A stretch of DNA of 64,000 bases, taken from assembly GCF_047496725.1 (NCBI RefSeq), contig NC_132972.1:16837501-16901500 (forward strand), written 5' to 3'. This DNA is from Anoplolepis gracilipes (Eukaryota; Arthropoda; Insecta; Hymenoptera; Formicidae). Shown here in pieces: positions 59,017 through 64,000 of the stretch. The notes below the pieces were generated by a model that saw nothing but the letters and a program-made list of their open reading frames with translations, was not told the DNA's origin and ran no database searches. The stretch's first letter is position 1; the number at the start of each line of letters is the position of its first letter. Made by a program: the position numbers and the translations under genes.

Positions 59017-60327
59017 TATATACTTTGCACATAGATATACATAAGATATTACATCTTATTTATAGTTTATTGTTCATATGTATTATTCAATATTACATAC
59101 ACACACTTGTATGTAGCTTTATTTTATGATAACTATAACTATTATTTAAGACATATGATAATAAATATATATATCTATATAAAGATCTATTTATATATAC
59201 ACATACATGTATATATTTGATAAATATAAATAATTAATTAGAAATATAAATTTTTTGTTTCAGTATATACTTGCTCTGGATGACATGATAAACAAATTGC
59301 AAACCTTACCAAAGTAAGATTTTCAATTATTTAATATATAAAATATAAAATATATATAATTTTAAGACACATTTAGATATTTAGTGTCATTATTACAGTT
59401 GTGGATATTGTAGATGTTTTGATATTAAAAAAAGTTGATTTTTCTTTTAGTAAACCGTCCAAAGATATTATGATAGGCTACACTAAACGGATGGATTTCT
59501 TAAAAGGGATAATAAATGCGATGAAGTTATCAAATCCAGTAGAGAGAGTAATTGCTGCACAATTATTATCAAAAAATTCAGCTTCTACAATTGATTCTAT
59601 TAATACAAATATCACAACACAAATACATCAAAAGACCATCGCGAAATATAATCGGGAATTACGTGCGGAATTATTTCACACTGATAAAAGTAACTGTCTC
59701 TCTATTATTACACATAATATGTAATTATAAAAAATATAATTTTTTATGTATTGTGTTTTAAATTGAATCAGTTATGTGTTAGCTGCAGATAAAGATGGTG
59801 TACGACAGAGATTATCAAATTCGAACATTCAGGATAAAGATTTAGATGCTATTTTAAAGTACAATCGTAATATCCAGGAGAAGATTGCTGAGAATATGCT
59901 TTCCATGACTAGCAGTATGAAGGAACAAGCATTAGTGGCGAATGCTATCATAAAAAAGGACATTGGTGCATTGGAAATGTCTGACAAACTAACTGATATT
60001 AATGCTGTTAAATTGAAAAAGGAATCTCTAAAGTTAGAAGAACACACCAACTCGAAATGGAGATGTTGGATGTGGCTAATGATAGCTTTTGTTTTGGTTG
60101 TATTTTTTAGTGAGTATTTCAGTATAATTATGTAATTTTTTTTGTCTTTTTTTTTTAAGATAATATAGTTGAAAATTTCTCCTTTTTATTGTTCAATATA
60201 ACTTTCTAGCTTGCTTTATTTATATGTATCATTGATTATAAAAATACTAGCTGTCAAATTTTAATTTAAATCAACTTTTATTTCAGACATGGTATTATTT
60301 ATGAAAGTGGCAAAAAAGAAGATTTAA
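58750..60327 (+). CDS. USE1: Vesicle transport protein USE1 (ER SNARE)
   Basis: Five exons: 58750-58851, 59264-59313, 59451-59689, 59783-60109 and 60287-60327. All junctions keep frame and give 252 aa. The acceptor of exon 4 could also be 59789, six bases later. The N-terminus MSQVSKLEINIKRLLTRCEL and WKLEKYILALDDMINKL fit the USE1 N-terminal helices. Near the C-terminus is the SNARE-like helix (LKYNRNIQEKIAENML, SLVANAIIKKD-type region) and a single tail anchor (WLMIAFVLVVFF plus NMVLFM). The family mediates retrograde Golgi-to-ER fusion with syntaxin 18. Intact. The next gene starts 121 bp after the stop. Confidence 0.92.
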
Positions 60328-60448
60328 ACAATTAAATAATTCGTGTGTTTGAAGAATTTAATTACACTGTACACTACATACATTACTGTGAACTCGATCA
60401 CATGAGTCATTGGATTGATATTACATGATGTTAGAATTACACACAGCC

Positions 60449-63016
60449 ATGAGTGTTGTAAAAACACCTGTATCCCCTAAAACCACCTGGAAACCTGGTA
60501 AATATGTCACAAAATGGTGATATGTGAATTAATAACTTAGTTCCAACATCGTAGTATATAATTTATAATCTTATTATGAATAATTTGATAACGACATTGA
60601 AATATTTACTATAAAATTTCTAAAGCATTCCTTGTTTCTGACTGGATGATGATGTATATATGATGGAAAAAATTTTCGATATTTATATATATATTTATAT
60701 AAATGGATTTATGTATGTATGTATATGTATTATAGATTCTGTATTTGTTATATTAATTATGTTTATATTTTGTTTGCAAATTTAATAAAATTCTAGTATA
60801 TAAAAGTTTAAGGTTATATCATGTGTACTTTAAGTTTTAAGTCAATGTCTCAATTTGTTCCGAAAAAAATTTTATAAAATATGAACTATATGCTTGAAAT
60901 ATTATAAGGAAAAAAAGCAACAGTCTGAAAGAACGGATTATATTATAATCATTGAAAAAAATATGTATTTTTTACGCGTAACATATACTCTTATTACAAA
61001 AAGAGGTTAGAATAATAATATTTTATCAAGTGCATGCATGACGTATATTTGTTATTTCGACATAATCGATTCGCAAAGATTTAAAAAATAACAATATTAA
61101 ATATAAATGTATTAACACAACATTACATTAACTTTAAGGTAGAGTAAAAGTGGTCAGAGCATTGTGCAAGTACAATGCACAACGTGTAAGTAAATCTTGT
61201 GTAGTAATCCATTACCTGTTTCTTAGAATCTGAGAATGGTGTATGACCATACTTCTTTTTGTAGACAGAGGAATTGTCATTCGACGAGGACGATCTATTG
61301 TACGTTTATGATAGAGATACCGATCAAAACTGGTGGAGAGCCAAATGCGGAGACCAGAAGGGACTTATACCTATTGCTTACAGTGAGAGGAAGATTACAC
61401 GAAAAATTTCTTTATCCCTCTAAAGCTCCAACACACAATGAAGAAAATATTAGGAATGGGAATAAATATTAAATATTAGAAAGCATAATTTGGAATTATT
61501 TTACTTCAAATAAGTGAATAGAATGGATTCGTAATTTATTATTCTTAATTTATTATGCGCTAATTCATTCCTTTTTCTTATTCTGAAATGAGATCCAATT
61601 TTCTATTTCTAATATTTAATATTTATTCCTATTCCTATTTTTAATATTTTCTCTATTGCATTGGGTCTAAAAGTAACATCTATTATCTTTAATTTCAGTG
61701 GAAGAACAAACGCAGGAGATCGAGCTACCGTTACACGACGCTGCTAGACGTGGTAATGTCTCCTTTCTGAGGGAGTATTTGAAGCAGGTATATCAGGGAG
61801 CGGTTTAGACGCAGCCGGGAACACGCCATTGTACTGGGCCGCACGTACCGGTCATCTGGAATGCGCACGCGAGCTTCTCAATCTGCCAAATCCTGTGACA
61901 AATGCTCAAGTAAGAGAATGGACCTGCATGTAGATTGAAAAATTGGATGTTTATTCATCTTTAAGGAGGAGCGGCATGGATCCGTTATGTCAAAAGTTAA
62001 TAAATCTAATACATTTCGAGAGATTTATGAATTTGATTAACAAAACATTTTTAGCCTTTTAAAATTAAAATATAAAATTAATAATTAATTTGTTTGTTAA
62101 AGTAAAGATATGTTCTGTAAACTATAATTTAACATTAAAATCGTAAATATTATTTTATATTGAATTAACTCTTTTACATGATTTTACCACGAAAATTTTA
62201 TTTTATTGATTGTATAAAAAATTCATGAAAATAAAAAATTTTAATTCTACAGGACATATCTTTTGATACAAATTAATTCTTAATTTTATAACATTTATTT
62301 TGTATTTACAGTCGAACCTCTTATCCTACGACATTTTCGGTCCGGAATCTTCCCCTTAAACCTCTGATCCTACGACAAAAATTTGAGAGTGGGGATATAA
62401 TTCCCCTTTGGGGAATGTAGCATGAGAGGATTTTTTGTCGTAGGATAAGAGGTTTCGTAGCATAAGAGGGTCGTAGGATAAGAGGTCCGACTGTATTAAT
62501 TTTTGACTTACATTAGCTGATCTGTGTAGTTTTTCCTTAATATTAAATGTAGTTGTATCAGTCAAAATTCGTTGTAATATTACACAATATTTTAAGTGAG
62601 ATGAATAAAATTCAGATCAAATTAGAGAAACACATTTAGCGGTAAATGTAAGTTATATAAATGACCTACTTTTTCATTACATTGTCTTGTTTTAAGCATA
62701 TTGTCATTATTATTTCTTTCTCGTATATATTTTTAACAAGGATTTCTATTTCTGAATTTTTTTTTTCCATTAATTATAGAATAAAATGGGTGACACACCA
62801 CTGCACGTAGCAGCGAATCACGGACACTTGGAGATGATAAATTTATTGTTGGAACACAATGCAGACACGACCTTAAAGAATAATGACGGTTTCACTGCGG
62901 AAAAATTATCCTCTGATGCGTCTATCAAAAATACGATACAATTACGAGAACATCGATATGATAGTACATATGGATATGGCGATGAAGATTATAACGATGG
63001 CGACGATAGCGATTGA
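60449..63016 (+). CDS. OSTF1: Osteoclast-stimulating factor 1 (SH3 and ankyrin repeats)
   Basis: Exons are 60449-60497 (MSVVKTPVSPKTTWKP), 61139-61185 (RVKVVRALCKYNAQR), 61265-61382 (TEELSFDEDDLLYVYDRD, NWWRAKCGDQKGLIPIAY), 61699-61909 (ELPLHDAARRGNVSFLRE, GNTPLYWAARTGHLECA) and 62780-63016 (MGDTPLHVAANHGHLEMINL, acidic tail). The first four introns are GT-AG and phase-consistent. SH3 comes first, then three ankyrin repeats, as in the family (about 214-220 aa). In exon 4 one base is missing near 61788, which shifts the frame between ankyrin repeats 1 and 2. An assembly error or a broken allele could explain it. The family is a cytosolic adaptor that binds Src-type partners. Confidence 0.88.
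62309..62493. repeat. CAGTCGAACCTC MITE with TA duplication (pogo-like)
   Basis: CAGTCGAACCTCTTATCC at the left mirrors GGATAAGAGGTCCGACTG at the right. TA lies on both sides (62307-62308 and 62494-62495). Inner GTCGTAGGATAAGAGG blocks are repeated. It lies in the last OSTF1 intron. Confidence 0.75.
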
Positions 63017-63207
63017 AAAATTTCAAATAAGATAAGAATTCCATATGTTATAAACAAAATGTATTTCAATATATAACATAAAATAAGAATTTTTTATCAT
63101 ATTTATATCAAATAATAATCTTAATGTCTAAGAAATCTCACATAATGCTCATATGTTTTAAGAATTATTCTTTTATACTTCTTTTATGATATATATTCAT
63201 ATATATT

Positions 63208-63241
<34 letters not shown>

Positions 63242-63493
63242 GTGTATATACCTGGAATACGTAGGAGCATAGCACGCCATGGGATTCCTCGTGCTTATCG
63301 TACATTTTCTCAATTAATTTTATTTCAATTTTTCTCGTTAAGAAATAAACGGCCGCGCGCCGTCTGATTAGTTAACTTTATTTGTTAATAACTCAATAAA
63401 TAATGATCTGAGTAAAAATTGGAAAAGGATTTTTTGCTCAAGATTCAATCTTTCATCTCTAAAATATTAATTAAGAGTTATGGGACATTCTTT

Positions 63494-63540
<47 letters not shown>
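63017..63540. other. 3' flank of OSTF1, AT-rich
   Basis: It contains (TA)n runs at 63207-63237 and 63497-63538 and no ORF with support. Confidence 0.5.
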
Positions 63541-63543
<3 letters not shown>

Positions 63544-64000
63544 GGTGTCCCAGACCTACCGAATCACCTGTTAATGGTGGATTCCTGAGGTCATTTGGAG
63601 ACGAAAATCCTAATACCAAAATGAGGCTACAAGTGTTTTCAAATGGTAAGAGTTTAAAGTTGACCAATTAGCATGATAAAACTTCGCGCGCTCAGGCACA
63701 CCGCATATTAAAAGTGCCACCGCATTAAATTTAATTATCGACATTGAAATATTGATAAATTATGTATTTAATTTATTGTTAAGTTATTGTTATGCAGTAA
63801 TTTATTGTTATTAAAATAATTTTATAAATTTATTTTTTTCATGTGCGGTTAATAAATTTCGGTATTAGAATATCTCTGCAATGACAGAAAATCCTCATAA
63901 CCACCCAATTAAATTCAATTTCAATGTTGTGCGCGGAATTACGAAGATTTTCTGTCATTGCAGAGATATTCTAATAACGAAATTTATTAACCGCACATGA
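63541..64000. repeat. CAGGGTGTCCC MITE, truncated by the window end, with internal palindrome
   Basis: It begins CAGGGTGTCCCAGACCTACC after a TA tract. 63839-64000 is a near-perfect palindrome (TCATGTGCGGTTAATAAATT ... TAACCGCACATGA) that ends at the window edge. The full extent cannot be seen. Confidence 0.5.

Noticed and set aside
61236..61472. 78-aa ORF over OSTF1 exon 3
   Set aside because: It is a different frame from the SH3-coding exon and runs through its donor site. The SH3 frame is clearly the real one.

Overview
This is a eukaryotic, AT-rich window that reads as insect, most likely hymenopteran and probably ant. That attribution is inference, from gene style and repeat content. 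It holds four host genes with short exons and GT-AG introns. From left to right these are JKAMP/JAMP (+, 8032-9327), SLC3A2/CD98hc-like (-, 9951-18773), USE1 (+, 58750-60327) and OSTF1 (+, 60449-63016). Nearly everything else is mobile DNA.

The main discovery is a Maverick/Polinton (virus-like DNA transposon) at 34644-51900, 17,257 bp long. It has a perfect 6-bp target duplication (ACAGTG), terminal inverted repeats of about 597 bp that begin 5'-AG, and a nearly full gene set. On the plus strand are a small acidic cysteine-rich protein and a spliced protein-primed DNA polymerase B. On the minus strand are an integrase with chromodomain, a repeat-rich basic protein, a fibre-like small protein, a conserved acidic/basic protein of unknown function and a genome-packaging ATPase. 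On the plus strand again are a small ORF, a phospholipase-A2-like protein, an adenain-type protease, a penton-like minor capsid protein, a 57-aa ORF, the major capsid protein and two unknown conserved proteins. At the right end, minus strand, lie a 98-aa ORF and a second acidic cysteine-rich protein that resembles the one at the left end. The copy carries in-frame stops in the polymerase, integrase and PLA2-like genes, and frameshifts in the ATPase and major capsid genes, so it is probably no longer autonomous. It sits inside a foldback MITE, which itself sits inside another foldback repeat.

Other layout. 1-7000: a repeat family with CACAGACTT termini, a 5'-truncated R1-clade LINE, and a 4.6-kb element with 0.9-kb inverted arms into which two nested MITEs inserted. 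7000-7830: PIF/Harbinger-like miniature elements. 10302-15618: a 5.3-kb SLC3A2 intron packed with foldback elements, one carrying a tRNA-like pol III promoter in each arm. 19050-20720: further MITEs. 20742-29911: a CACAGACTT-family element split by an 8.4-kb two-gene DNA transposon (EnSpm/CMC-like transposase plus a DUF4806-like protein), whose last intron holds a 1.24-kb GT microsatellite. 29984-31580: a TTAA-flanked foldback with a nested hAT-like element. 52350-58640: a dense field of MITEs and a Penelope-like fragment with a GIY-YIG endonuclease. 61000-64000: OSTF1 exons and more MITEs.

Several genes, host ones included, are broken by single-base indels (SLC3A2 three times, OSTF1 once, the EnSpm-like transposase once). 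Residual assembly indels are therefore a live explanation for frameshifts anywhere in this window. They do not explain the substitution-type stop codons.
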